A DNA stretch of 64,000 bases from Actinocrinis puniceicyclus (GTDB lineage: Bacteria > Actinomycetota > Actinomycetes > Streptomycetales > Catenulisporaceae), in assembly GCF_018283645.1 (NCBI RefSeq), contig NZ_JAGSXH010000013.1, forward strand, positions 1-64,000. Reading direction: 5' to 3'. Shown here in pieces: positions 10,064 to 18,416 of this stretch; position 1 is the stretch's first letter, and each line of letters starts with the position of its first letter. The position numbers and the translations under genes were made by a program. The notes beneath the pieces are model-generated. The model was given only the letters and a program-made list of their open reading frames with translations, ran no database searches and had not been told where the DNA came from.

Positions 10064-11392
10064 ATGGCCATCACCGGTCCGGCGGACGCGGTCGCGCGGC
10101 GCGATCCGCCGAGGTCGCGGTTCAAGCGAGCGCTGCTCGCTCCGTGGCAGGGACTCGTCCTGACGCTCGTCGCCGGCCTGAATATCGCCGTGGTCGTGCT
10201 GCAGGTGGAGGTGATCGCGTTCATCAGTCTCGGCGTCGGCCTGCTGTTGCTGCCGATCTCCACGCTGATCTGCCGGTGGGTGGCCAACCTGGCCCGCGAT
10301 CTGGCCTGGCGCTGGCAGGGCGTGCAGATCCCGCGGCCCTATCGGCCCAAGCCGGCCTTCCAGCGCGGCGCGATGGGGCTCGTCGAGCGCTGCCGCTGGA
10401 TCCTGCGTGATCCGGCGACCTGGCGCGACCTGGGCTGGAGCTCGGTGAACATGGTGCTCGGCCTGATCCTGGCGATCCTGCCGGCCAGTCTGGTCGTGTA
10501 CGGCGTCGAAGGGTTCGTCGATTCGTTCCTCTGGCCGGTGCTGGTGCGGCACGGGGAAGAGAACTGGTACACCTTCGTGCATCTGCGGCCCGGCAACGAG
10601 CACCTGCGCTGGGTGTCGGCCTGGATCGGCGCGTTCGTGCTGATCCTGGGCTTCCTGACCGGTCCGGCTCTGCTGAGGGCGCACGCGCACTGGACCCGCG
10701 TCCTGCTCAAGCCGACCCGCGCCGCCGAGCTGGCTCTGCGCGTGCGGCACCTGACCGAGACCCGCGCGGACGCCGTGGACGCCTCCGCGGCCGAGCTGCG
10801 CCGCATCGAACGCGACCTGCACGACGGCGCGCAGGCCCGGCTGGTCGCCATGGGCATGAACCTCAGCGCGGCCGAGGCGCTGCTTGAGCACCACCCCGAC
10901 GAGGCGCGCGCCCTGCTGCTGGAGGCCCGCGACGCCTCCATCAAGGCGCTGGCGGAGTTGCGGGGGCTGGTGCGGGGCATCCATCCGCCGGTGCTGTCGG
11001 ACCGCGGCCTGGCCGACGCGGTGCGCGCACTGGCCCTCGACAGCGCGCTGAACGTGGAGGTGACGGCAGACCTGCCGGGCCGCGCCCAGGCGCCGGTGGA
11101 GTCGGCGGCGTACTTCGCGGCCAGCGAACTGCTGACCAATGTCGCCAAGCACTCGGGTGGCACGCGGGCCTGGGTCGATCTCTCGCACGCGAACGGGGTG
11201 CTGCGGCTGACGGTCACCGACGACGGTCACGGCGGCGCGGACCCGGGCGGGGGCACGGGGCTGCGCGGAGTGGAGCGCCGGATCGGTACATTCGACGGGT
11301 TGCTGACCGTGACGAGCCCGCCCGGCGGGCCGACCGTAGTCACCCTGGAGATTCCGTGCGCGTTGTCCTCGCCGAAGACCTCTTCCTCCTGA
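10064..11392 (+). CDS. NarL-type sensor histidine kinase with Sensor domain
   Basis: The 442-residue kinase has an N-terminal membrane domain of four or more helices (two at about 30-70, one at 130-146, one at 183-203) of the actinobacterial Sensor type, then a HisKA_3 box with H253 (RIERDLHDGAQARL) and a HATPase domain (ELLTNVAKHSGG, DDGHGGADPGGGTGLRGVERR). The ATG at 10064 follows GGAGG (10051-10055) by 8 bases. It overlaps the regulator gene by 37 bases. It is transcribed away from the MMPL gene and may control it through the shared intergenic region. Confidence 0.92.
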   Translation: MAITGPADAVARRDPPRSRFKRALLAPWQGLVLTLVAGLNIAVVVLQVEVIAFISLGVGLLLLPISTLICRWVANLARDLAWRWQGVQIPRPYRPKPAFQRGAMGLVERCRWILRDPATWRDLGWSSVNMVLGLILAILPASLVVYGVEGFVDSFLWPVLVRHGEENWYTFVHLRPGNEHLRWVSAWIGAFVLILGFLTGPALLRAHAHWTRVLLKPTRAAELALRVRHLTETRADAVDASAAELRRIERDLHDGAQARLVAMGMNLSAAEALLEHHPDEARALLLEARDASIKALAELRGLVRGIHPPVLSDRGLADAVRALALDSALNVEVTADLPGRAQAPVESAAYFAASELLTNVAKHSGGTRAWVDLSHANGVLRLTVTDDGHGGADPGGGTGLRGVERRIGTFDGLLTVTSPPGGPTVVTLEIPCALSSPKTSSS

Positions 11393-12000
11393 GGGAAGGG
11401 CTGACCCGGCTGCTGCAAGCACACGGTTTCGAGATCGTCGCCGCGGTGGACGACGGGCCGAGCCTTCTCAAAGCACTGATCGACCATCGCCCGGACGTGG
11501 CGGTGGTCGATGTGCGTATGCCGCCGACGTTCACCGACGAGGGTCTGCAGGCGGCGCTCGCGGCGCGCCGCCAGGTGCCCGGCCTGCCGGTGCTGGTGTT
11601 GTCGCAGTACGTTGAGCAGCTCTACGCCCGCGAGCTGCTCGCCGACGGCACCGGCGCGGTCGGTTACCTGCTCAAGGACCGGGTTTTCGACGCGGCTCAG
11701 TTCGTCGACGCGGTGCGGCGGGTGGCGGCCGGCGGTACGGCGATGGACCCCGAGGTGATCGCGAAGCTGCTCGCGCGCGGCAGCAGCCGGGAACCGCTCG
11801 GCCGGCTGACCGCGCGCGAGGTGGAGGTGCTGGCGTCGATGGCGGAGGGCCGGTCCAACGCGGCGATCGCGCAGCGTCTCGTGATCACCGAGCGCGCGGT
11901 GACGAAGCACACCTCGAATATCTTCGCCAAGCTGGACCTGCCGCCCTCCGACGACGACAACCGCAGGGTGCTGGCCGTGCTGGCGTATCTGGATCGGTGA
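11356..12000 (+). CDS. NarL/LuxR-family response regulator
   Basis: The 214-residue regulator has a receiver domain (acidic E7-D8, phospho-acceptor D52 in VVDVRMPP) and a C-terminal LuxR helix-turn-helix (LTAREVEVLASMAEGRSNAAIA ... RAVTKHTSNIFAKL). The GTG start lies inside the last codons of the kinase gene, which implies translational coupling. The lysine of the receiver is present in GYLLKDRV. It is the output partner of the upstream kinase. Confidence 0.93.
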   Translation: MRVVLAEDLFLLREGLTRLLQAHGFEIVAAVDDGPSLLKALIDHRPDVAVVDVRMPPTFTDEGLQAALAARRQVPGLPVLVLSQYVEQLYARELLADGTGAVGYLLKDRVFDAAQFVDAVRRVAAGGTAMDPEVIAKLLARGSSREPLGRLTAREVEVLASMAEGRSNAAIAQRLVITERAVTKHTSNIFAKLDLPPSDDDNRRVLAVLAYLDR

Positions 12001-12043
12001 GAGACGGCGGACCGGCCGAACGCCCGCTCGGCCAGGCTCGATT

Positions 12044-12740
12044 TCAGTGAAGCGCGCTCTGAGCGAAGCGCTCTGAGCGAAGCGCCGCCTTCGCGATCCC
12101 GAGAATGAACGGGCCGGTGTTCACCGACTCGCCCGTCGGGCTGAACGCGTAGACCAGCACCCGCCGCCCGCCCAGAAGCGCGACGATCAGGGTATGCAGG
12201 TCCCGCGCCGAGGAGATCGCGCCGCCCTCCGCCCACGGATAAGGACTCTGCTCCGTCACGTTGACGAGCGTCGTCGTCGAGCCCGAAGCGTCCGGCACGG
12301 CGAGGTAACCGTGCAGGCGCGGCCCCCACGTTGACGAGCGTCGTCGTCGAGCCCGAAGCGTCCGGCACGGCGAGGTAACCGTGCAGGCGCGGCCCCGAGA
12401 TCCGGTAGGAAGTGGCGGCCGGCACCGAGGTGTCGTGCAACCTCAGGGGCTTGATTATCCGCGCGTCCACCGTGTCGGCGTAGCCGCGCCCGGCCACCCG
12501 TTCGATCAGCATCCCGAGCAGGAAGTAGTTCACGCCGTTGTACTGCTGCGCGGTCCCCGGAGTGAATGCCATCGGCTCACCGGCGAGCGACCCGACGACG
12601 TCCCGCGGCGTCGGATGCTCGAAGCGGTGCGCGACGAACCCGGCCGGGTCTCCCTCATCGTCGCCCACGTGCGCGGCGGGCAGCCCGCTGGTGTGGTTCA
12701 GCAACTCGGCCACGCTGATCGGCGGGTAAGCACCGGGCAT
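12044..12740 (-). pseudogene. serine beta-lactamase-like hydrolase, truncated and frameshifted
   Basis: Reading leftward, the sequence matches the middle and end of a beta-lactamase/D-alanyl-D-alanine carboxypeptidase family hydrolase: SVAELLNHTSGLP, the tyrosine motif in QQYNGVNYFLLGMLIERV, and the tail WAEGGAISSARDLHTL. The N-terminal part with the S-x-x-K nucleophile is missing where the transposase remnant begins. A 70-bp tandem duplication (12257-12396) shifts the frame; removing one copy restores a continuous frame to the stop at 12044. The gene is therefore doubly inactivated. Confidence 0.85.
12257..12396. repeat. 70-bp direct tandem duplication
   Basis: Bases 12257-12326 and 12327-12396 are identical copies. 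Because 70 is not a multiple of three, the duplication frameshifts the serine hydrolase remnant that contains it. Confidence 0.95.
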
Positions 12741-12953
12741 CGTCCAGCACTTCCTGCCCGGCTACGCCCCCGAACTCAACCCGGTGGAACTACTCAACGG
12801 CGACACCAAGCCGAGGTCGCGAACAAGGCAGCACCCCGCAACCGGCTCGCCATGGCCGCCGCCATCAGAGCCCACCTACACCGCCTCCAGAAGCAGCCAG
12901 CCCGCGTGATCTCCTTCTTCCACAAACCCGAAGTCGCCTACGCAGCGTCCTGA
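12741..12953 (+). mobile_element. IS630-family transposase C-terminal remnant
   Basis: One frame reads VQHFLPGYAPELNPVELLN, the conserved DDE-domain segment of IS630-type transposases around the last catalytic acidic residue (the E of NPVE). After about 70 bases the match continues in another frame with NKAAPRNRLAMAAAIRAH and a C-terminus SFFHKPEVAYAAS that stops at 12951-12953. The fragment is thus only the last third of a transposase and is frameshifted. No terminal inverted repeats were identified. It abuts the truncated hydrolase, so the insertion or its later decay probably removed the hydrolase N-terminus. Confidence 0.8.
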
Positions 12954-13242
12954 CCACAACAGGAAAGACCCACGGGTCAATAAACTCCCCGATGTCCTCG
13001 ACTGGCGAACCGGACGCGAAGAGTCTTGCGAACCGCGATCCGGCCTGCACGGGGGGCAGAGTCAGTCTTCGGGGTGGTGCCGGCCCCACCCCGCGCCGGC
13101 GATCAGTCCACCGAGAGGAAACCGGACGCGTCTGCGACCATCACATCCGCATCGATGCGCCCGGCGCCGGCACGCCGGCACGCCGGTGCGGCGCCCGTGG
13201 CCGAGGCAGAGGCAGAGGCAGAGGCGAGGCAGAGGCGAGGGT

Positions 13243-15198
13243 TCACCCCGCGTCGGCCGGCAGCAGCGCCGTGGTCGGGCGAAGCCAGAAGCGCACGGAT
13301 TCGGTCAGGAACAGAGCCCACAGATACGCCGCGAGCGCCACGAACGCGTAGGTCAGCCCGTGGTGCGCCGGGTGCGCCGGAATGAAACTGGCCAGAACCA
13401 GGATCACGACCCTGCCTTCGAATCCGAGCGCGCCCGCGATCGTCAGCCATCGAGGCACCGGCACCGACGCACGGATGCGGTACACGATGTCGTAGTGGTG
13501 GTACATGACCGCGCCCAAGTACGCGAACGCGACCGGCATCGCGCCGTGGATCTCTGCTGCCAGCGCGATCGCGATCGCGTATTCGAATGCGTGGTACACC
13601 GGAGGCACCAGCCAGCCGAGCTTCGAACCGAGCCGGCGGGCCTCGGCCAGCGGCCGCGCGAGGATATCAGACATCGCATACAGTGCGTCGGTCGCCGCCG
13701 GGCCACGAGGAACGTCCGGCCCGGCAAGGGAACGCCGCACGCGCCCGGCGGTCGTGTACGCGGCCGCGATCAGGCCCCAGATGAGCAGCACGGTGAACGT
13801 CGTGCGCGGCTTGCTCAGCGCCGTGAGCAACGCGATCAGTGCCCAGCGCTCACCGATGGGCAGGATGACCACCTTGCGCGCCCAGTACGACAGGCTCTTG
13901 CTCGGGCTGTCCGGCAAGGACCCGGCCGACTGGTCGTCCGCGAGCGTCGCACGCTTCGCTTCGTGCTGTGCCGTCTCACTCCGCTTCGCTTCATGCTGTG
14001 CCGTCTCACTCCGCTTCGCTTCATGCTGTGCCGTCTCACTCCGCTTCGCTTCATGCTGTGCCGTCTCACTCCGCTTCGCTTCATGCTGTGCCGTCTCACT
14101 CCGCTTCGCTTCATGCTGTGCCGTCTCACTCCGCTTCGCTTCATGCTGTGCCGTCTCACTCCGCTTCGCTTCATGCTGTGCCGTCTCACTCCGCTTCGCT
14201 TCATGCTGTGCCGTCTCACTCCGCTTCGCTTCATGGAAGGCGAAATCCACGTGGTGACGGACCGTCTGCAGCGCCATCGCGAGCGCCGCCAGAAGCCAGA
14301 CGTCGTCGCCGTGGCGAGCCGAGCCGAAGGCGAGGCCGGCGTAGACCGCGTACTCCTTCACCCGGTCGCAGGTCGCGTCCAGCCACGAGCCGACCCGGGA
14401 GAAGTTCAGCGCGTAGCGGGCCAACTGGCCGTCCGTGCAGTCCAGCACGAACGAGACGTACAGCGCGACCGCCGCGGCCACGTAACCGCCGCGCGTGCCC
14501 GTTGCCGCCGCGATCGCGCCGACCACCGCCACCAGCAGGGACAGCGTCGTGATCAGGTTCGGACTCAACCCCCGCTGCGCGCACCACCGCGCCAGGAAAC
14601 GCGAGTAGGACGACACGAAGACCGTCGTGAACAAGCCGTCGTCGGTCTTGACCGCCCTGCGCAGCCGGATCGCCTCACCGTCCGTGCGCGCCACCCGGTC
14701 GTACGCGTCCTTCCGGGCAGACAGCGGCGCGTCGACCAGCGTCGCGACCAAGCCCGCCGGAAGCGCGACCTCGTGGATCGGCAGCTGCTCGGCCAGCTGC
14801 TCGGCCAGCGCGTCCGGGACGAGCGGCCGCGGGGCGGTCAGCTTGGCCGCAGGTGAGATCCCCTCGACCCGGTGCGCGGTCAGATCGGGCAGCGTACGCA
14901 ACCTGGTCGCCAGCAGTTCGCGGGCCGGCCCGGACACGGTCAGCACCCCGGTCGCGTGCGTGGCGGCCCAGCGCGGGTCGTCGATCGCCAGCCGCAGCGC
15001 GTGCCGGTGCGCGACCAGCCTGCGGTCCACCAGCGCCACTCGGCCGGCCGTGGACGCGCTGGCCACGGCGCGCGCCGCGGCCGCGGGACCGTCCGCGTCG
15101 ACGACGGTCGCGCCGAGAGCGGCCAGATCCGCCCGCAACAGCCCGTCCCCGTCAACCGGCTGGGGACCGGTCAGCACCGCGATCGTGGGAATGCGCAC
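13243..15198 (-). CDS. CDP-alcohol phosphotransferase, DUF5941-type, with tandem-repeat insert
   Basis: The 651-residue protein would transfer a phosphoalcohol from a CDP-alcohol to an acceptor at the membrane. A poorly recognised N-terminal domain of about 185 residues precedes an intact CDP-alcohol phosphotransferase motif (D253-CT-D256-G-QL-AR ... G270-SWL-D274-ATC-D278) and several helices. After VRHHVDFAFHEAK comes a hydrophilic insert of nine ten-residue repeats (EAKRSETAQH), then the conserved tail (VILPIGERWALIALL). The overall form matches a DUF5941-containing family of Streptomyces surface-polymer loci. GTG 15198 was preferred over 15276 because GAAAGG lies upstream and the longer N-terminus is low quality. 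It is divergent from the polymerase gene. Confidence 0.85.
   Translation of the reverse strand: MRIPTIAVLTGPQPVDGDGLLRADLAALGATVVDADGPAAAARAVASASTAGRVALVDRRLVAHRHALRLAIDDPRWAATHATGVLTVSGPARELLATRLRTLPDLTAHRVEGISPAAKLTAPRPLVPDALAEQLAEQLPIHEVALPAGLVATLVDAPLSARKDAYDRVARTDGEAIRLRRAVKTDDGLFTTVFVSSYSRFLARWCAQRGLSPNLITTLSLLVAVVGAIAAATGTRGGYVAAAVALYVSFVLDCTDGQLARYALNFSRVGSWLDATCDRVKEYAVYAGLAFGSARHGDDVWLLAALAMALQTVRHHVDFAFHEAKRSETAQHEAKRSETAQHEAKRSETAQHEAKRSETAQHEAKRSETAQHEAKRSETAQHEAKRSETAQHEAKRSETAQHEAKRSETAQHEAKRATLADDQSAGSLPDSPSKSLSYWARKVVILPIGERWALIALLTALSKPRTTFTVLLIWGLIAAAYTTAGRVRRSLAGPDVPRGPAATDALYAMSDILARPLAEARRLGSKLGWLVPPVYHAFEYAIAIALAAEIHGAMPVAFAYLGAVMYHHYDIVYRIRASVPVPRWLTIAGALGFEGRVVILVLASFIPAHPAHHGLTYAFVALAAYLWALFLTESVRFWLRPTTALLPADAG
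13951..14235. repeat. 30-bp coding tandem repeat array (about 9.5 units)
   Basis: One variant unit (13951-13980, two differences), eight identical 30-bp units (13981-14220) and a 15-base partial unit (14221-14235) follow without spacers. The array lies inside the CDP-alcohol phosphotransferase gene and encodes EAKRSETAQH repeats, so unit loss or gain keeps the frame. Exact identity of the eight copies points to recent expansion. Confidence 0.97.
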
Positions 15199-15395
15199 TC
15201 GGCGGCCTTTCGTCAAGTTTTTGGCCCGGCGGCAACCATAGTCCCGGCTACAGTCCCGGCAACCGTAGTCCTTCACGGCCGTCGGCTACCATCGAGCAGC
15301 GATCGCCGGTGAACCTGGCCGGTGAGCCTGGCCGGAGCGCGGTTGAAGCGCCGCCCGGGCGCGGGGGGCCGAGAACGAGTCAGTGAGGACGCTGC

Positions 15396-18300
15396 GTGCC
15401 GAGTGAGACCGCCCCGCCGGACGTCAGTGGCACCGCGCCGGACGTCACCGTCGTCGTCATCGTGTACAACGACGCCGCCCGGCTACCCGCGGCCGTCGAC
15501 TCCGTCCTGCGCCAGACGCTGCGCAACCTCGAAGTGGTCATCGTCGACGACTGCTCGACGGACGCCACCGAGCGGGTCGCCACCCGGCTCGCCGCCGAAC
15601 ACGAGCGCGTGCGCTACCTGCGGCTCGCGCAGAACAGCGGCGGCTGCTCGGCGCCGCGCAACGCCGGCATCGACGCCGCGCGCGGCACCTACGTGATGTT
15701 CCTCGACTCAGACGACACGCTCGACATGCACGCCTGTCTGAACATGCTCCAGGCGGCTGAAGAACACGACGCGGACCTGGTCTCCGGCGTATGCGTGCGG
15801 GTGCACCACAACCGCTCCGGCCTGACCGAGTCCGTCCCGTGGTGGCCCGAGATGTACGCCGAGCAGCGGGTGCTCGACGGCGTCTCGCAGCTGCCTGACT
15901 TGCTGCGCGACACGCTGTCGACCAACAAGTGCTACCGGCGCGCGTTCTTGAATGGGCACAGCTTGAATGGGCACAGCTTGAATGGGCACGGTCTCGACGG
16001 GCACGGCCTCGACGGGCACGCGCTGCGCTTCCCCGTCGGCTACCACTACGAGGATCTGCTCTTCTCGGCGAAGGCCTACCTGGCCGCCGACCGCATCGTG
16101 CTGATCCCGCAGACCGTGTACTTCTGGAACGTCGTCGTGCGCGCCGCGCAGAAGTCGATCTCGAACCGCCGCGACGAGATCTCCAACGTGCGCGACCGGA
16201 TCGCGATCCACCGGTTGATCGACGAGGCGATCGCCGCCTGGCTGGACGGCGGCGGCGACCCCGAGGTGAAGATCGCCAAGGACGCGAAGTTCATCGAGCA
16301 CGACCTGGTGCTGTACCTACGCGACCTGCCCTATCAGGAGCCCGCGTACATCGCCGAGTTCACCGGCATGTTCCGCGACTATCTGCGCACCCTGCGACCG
16401 GAGGCATTCGAGCGCTGCCCGCACCGGGCCGCCGTCGCGGGCGCGTACCTGCTGCTTGAGGACGACTGGCCGAACCTGGTCACGGTCTGCGAGCACCTGC
16501 TCGACCGGACCCGCGAGAGCGCGAAGGCCCTGGAGCGCACCAGGATCACCTCCGACCTCGTCGAACACGACGGCCGCGTGTACTGGTGTGACGCGCACCT
16601 CGACACGCAGCCGGGACGCGCCGCGCTGGACGTGACTGGCCTGGGATGGTCACACGTCCCGTACAGCCGGGCGAACCTCGCCTCCCGCCTGACCGGGATG
16701 CGCGCGCTCGGCGACGGGCAGGTCCGGATCGAGGGCGAGACCGTCAATCCGCTCGGCCGCATCCCGCGGGACGCGGACCTGTCGGCGTCGTTCGAGATCC
16801 GCCCGGTGGCGCGGGCGGTCCGCAAGTACCGGGTCAAGGCCGCCGAGGTCCGGCACGAGGGTGGCCGGATCCTGTGGGCCGCGCAACTGAACCCGACCAA
16901 GACGGTGCGGCCCGTCGGCATCGTCGACCAGGTGTGGGAGGTCCGGCTGCGACTGACCGCCGGCCGGCTCGGCACCGCCGAGTCGAAGATCACCGCGCTG
17001 CGCCTGCCCGACGGCGCGCACGACCCGCACGACCTACACGACCTACACGACAAGCCCCTGACGTTTCCGGCCCGTCCTCTGCTCACCCGCGCGGTGGGCG
17101 ACGAATGGGTCGCCGCGATCAACCATCGCGGCTTGTTCACGCTCAACCTCGTCGCCCGCAATCCGATCGCCCGCGCGGTGACCGCGCCGTTCAGCCAGTC
17201 CGGCACGAGCGCGCGCAGCGCGAGAGTGCTGCGGATCGCGCAACGGCTCTACCGGCGCGCTCAGATCGTCAACGATCCGCGGATCAAGCGCGAGGTCTAC
17301 ACGCGCCTGCTCACCCGCCTGCCGCTGCGACGAGGCTCGGTCGTGTTCGAGTCCCACATGGGCGGTTCCTACAGCGACAGCCCCAAGTACATATACGAGG
17401 CACTGCGCCGCTCGGGATACCGCGGCAAGGTCTACTGGTCCTACGCCAAGAGCAGCGCCGGTTTCCCCAAGGACGCCACCCTGGTCAGGCGCAACTCCTG
17501 GGCCTATCTGCGAGCGCTGGCCCGCGCCGAGTTCTGGGTGGACAACCAGGGCTTCCCGCAGTGGATCCGCAAGCGCCGCGTCACGACCTACATCCAGACC
17601 TGGCACGGCACCGCGCTCAAGCGCATGGGCGTGAACGCCCCGCAGGTGCGCGCCATGCTGGAGGCCGACCGCACGAGACTGGCCAAGGCCGTCGGCCGCT
17701 TCGACCACTTCCTGGTCCGCTCCGAGTACGACATCAGGACCCTGGTTGAAGCCTTCGAGCTGCGGGCCGAGCCGCTGCGCGTCGGCTACCCGCGCAACGA
17801 TCTGCTGCTGGCCCCGGACCGGGACGAACGCGCGGCGCAGCTGCGGCAACGACTTGACATCCCCGAGGGTCGCAGAGTCCTACTGTACGCGCCCACCTTC
17901 CGGAACACCTCCGGCGCCTTCGAGCCCGGATTCGACCTCGCCGAATTCGCCGGACGCTTCGGCGAGCGTCTGCTGCTGCTGGTGCGCGCGCACTACCTCA
18001 ACCACGTGCGGGTCCCGCAGGAGGCCGGCGACGCGATCCGCGATGTGTCGACGTACCCGGACATAACCGAGCTGATGCTGGTCGCGGACGGCCTGCTGAC
18101 CGACTACTCCTCCGTGATGTTCGACTACGCGCTGCTCGACCGGCCGCTGTTGTTCTTCGCGCCGGACGCGCGCACTTACGCGCAGGACCGCGGCACCTAC
18201 TTCGACCTCGCGCAGCGCGCACCCGGCCCGTTCACCACCGGCCAGGACGAACTGTTCGCGGCCGTCGAGGGCTTCGCCGGGGCGGATGCAGGTGCGGACG

Positions 18301-18416
18301 ACGCATACGCGCAGGCGCGCAAACGGTTCGCCCACGAGTTCGGCGAGTACGAGACCGGAACGGCGGCCGAACAGGTCGTCGCGCGGTTCTTCGGCGGCAG
18401 AGGCGGCGCGCGATGA
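15396..18416 (+). CDS. bifunctional GT2 glycosyltransferase / TagF-like glycerophosphotransferase
   Basis: The 1006-residue protein joins a GT-A family 2 domain (about 15-250; VVVIVYNDAARL, VDDCSTD, DXD-like FLDSDDTLD) to a C-terminal CDP-glycerol:glycerophosphate glycerophosphotransferase domain (about 630-1000; FESHMGGSYSDSPKYIYEAL, WHGTALKRMG, LLYAPTFR, TDYSSVMFDYALL). Such fusions build teichoic-acid-like polymers at the cytoplasmic membrane face. Two low-complexity inserts occur: five L(N/D)GH(S/G/A) repeats within the GT2 region (15948-16022) and a short HDLHD run (near 17025-17050). The GTG follows GTGAGGAC. It is coupled by ATGA to the next glycosyltransferase. Confidence 0.9.
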   Translation: MPSETAPPDVSGTAPDVTVVVIVYNDAARLPAAVDSVLRQTLRNLEVVIVDDCSTDATERVATRLAAEHERVRYLRLAQNSGGCSAPRNAGIDAARGTYVMFLDSDDTLDMHACLNMLQAAEEHDADLVSGVCVRVHHNRSGLTESVPWWPEMYAEQRVLDGVSQLPDLLRDTLSTNKCYRRAFLNGHSLNGHSLNGHGLDGHGLDGHALRFPVGYHYEDLLFSAKAYLAADRIVLIPQTVYFWNVVVRAAQKSISNRRDEISNVRDRIAIHRLIDEAIAAWLDGGGDPEVKIAKDAKFIEHDLVLYLRDLPYQEPAYIAEFTGMFRDYLRTLRPEAFERCPHRAAVAGAYLLLEDDWPNLVTVCEHLLDRTRESAKALERTRITSDLVEHDGRVYWCDAHLDTQPGRAALDVTGLGWSHVPYSRANLASRLTGMRALGDGQVRIEGETVNPLGRIPRDADLSASFEIRPVARAVRKYRVKAAEVRHEGGRILWAAQLNPTKTVRPVGIVDQVWEVRLRLTAGRLGTAESKITALRLPDGAHDPHDLHDLHDKPLTFPARPLLTRAVGDEWVAAINHRGLFTLNLVARNPIARAVTAPFSQSGTSARSARVLRIAQRLYRRAQIVNDPRIKREVYTRLLTRLPLRRGSVVFESHMGGSYSDSPKYIYEALRRSGYRGKVYWSYAKSSAGFPKDATLVRRNSWAYLRALARAEFWVDNQGFPQWIRKRRVTTYIQTWHGTALKRMGVNAPQVRAMLEADRTRLAKAVGRFDHFLVRSEYDIRTLVEAFELRAEPLRVGYPRNDLLLAPDRDERAAQLRQRLDIPEGRRVLLYAPTFRNTSGAFEPGFDLAEFAGRFGERLLLLVRAHYLNHVRVPQEAGDAIRDVSTYPDITELMLVADGLLTDYSSVMFDYALLDRPLLFFAPDARTYAQDRGTYFDLAQRAPGPFTTGQDELFAAVEGFAGADAGADDAYAQARKRFAHEFGEYETGTAAEQVVARFFGGRGGAR
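15948..16022. repeat. 15-bp coding tandem repeat (five units)
   Basis: Five 15-base units encode LNGHS, LNGHS, LNGHG, LDGHG, LDGHA inside the GT2 domain of the polymerase. The first two units are identical and the later ones diverge, so this is an older and in-frame expansion. Confidence 0.93.

Noticed and set aside
7876-10410. 844-codon rightward open frame
   Set aside because: It is antisense to the MMPL gene with conserved RND motifs and gives a biased His/Arg/Gln product.
12741-12953. A complete IS630 insertion sequence
   Set aside because: Only the C-terminal third of the transposase is present, with a frameshift, and no terminal inverted repeats or TA duplications were found.
12954-13242. 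Small frames and a GGCAGA-rich repeat (13200-13240) as a gene or array
   Set aside because: No frame has a ribosome site or recognisable product, and the short repeat is imperfect and only about 40 bases long.
13951-14235. Looks like a CRISPR array (30-bp repeats)
   Set aside because: The units follow each other without spacers, lie inside a membrane enzyme gene and encode an in-frame peptide repeat; no cas genes are present.
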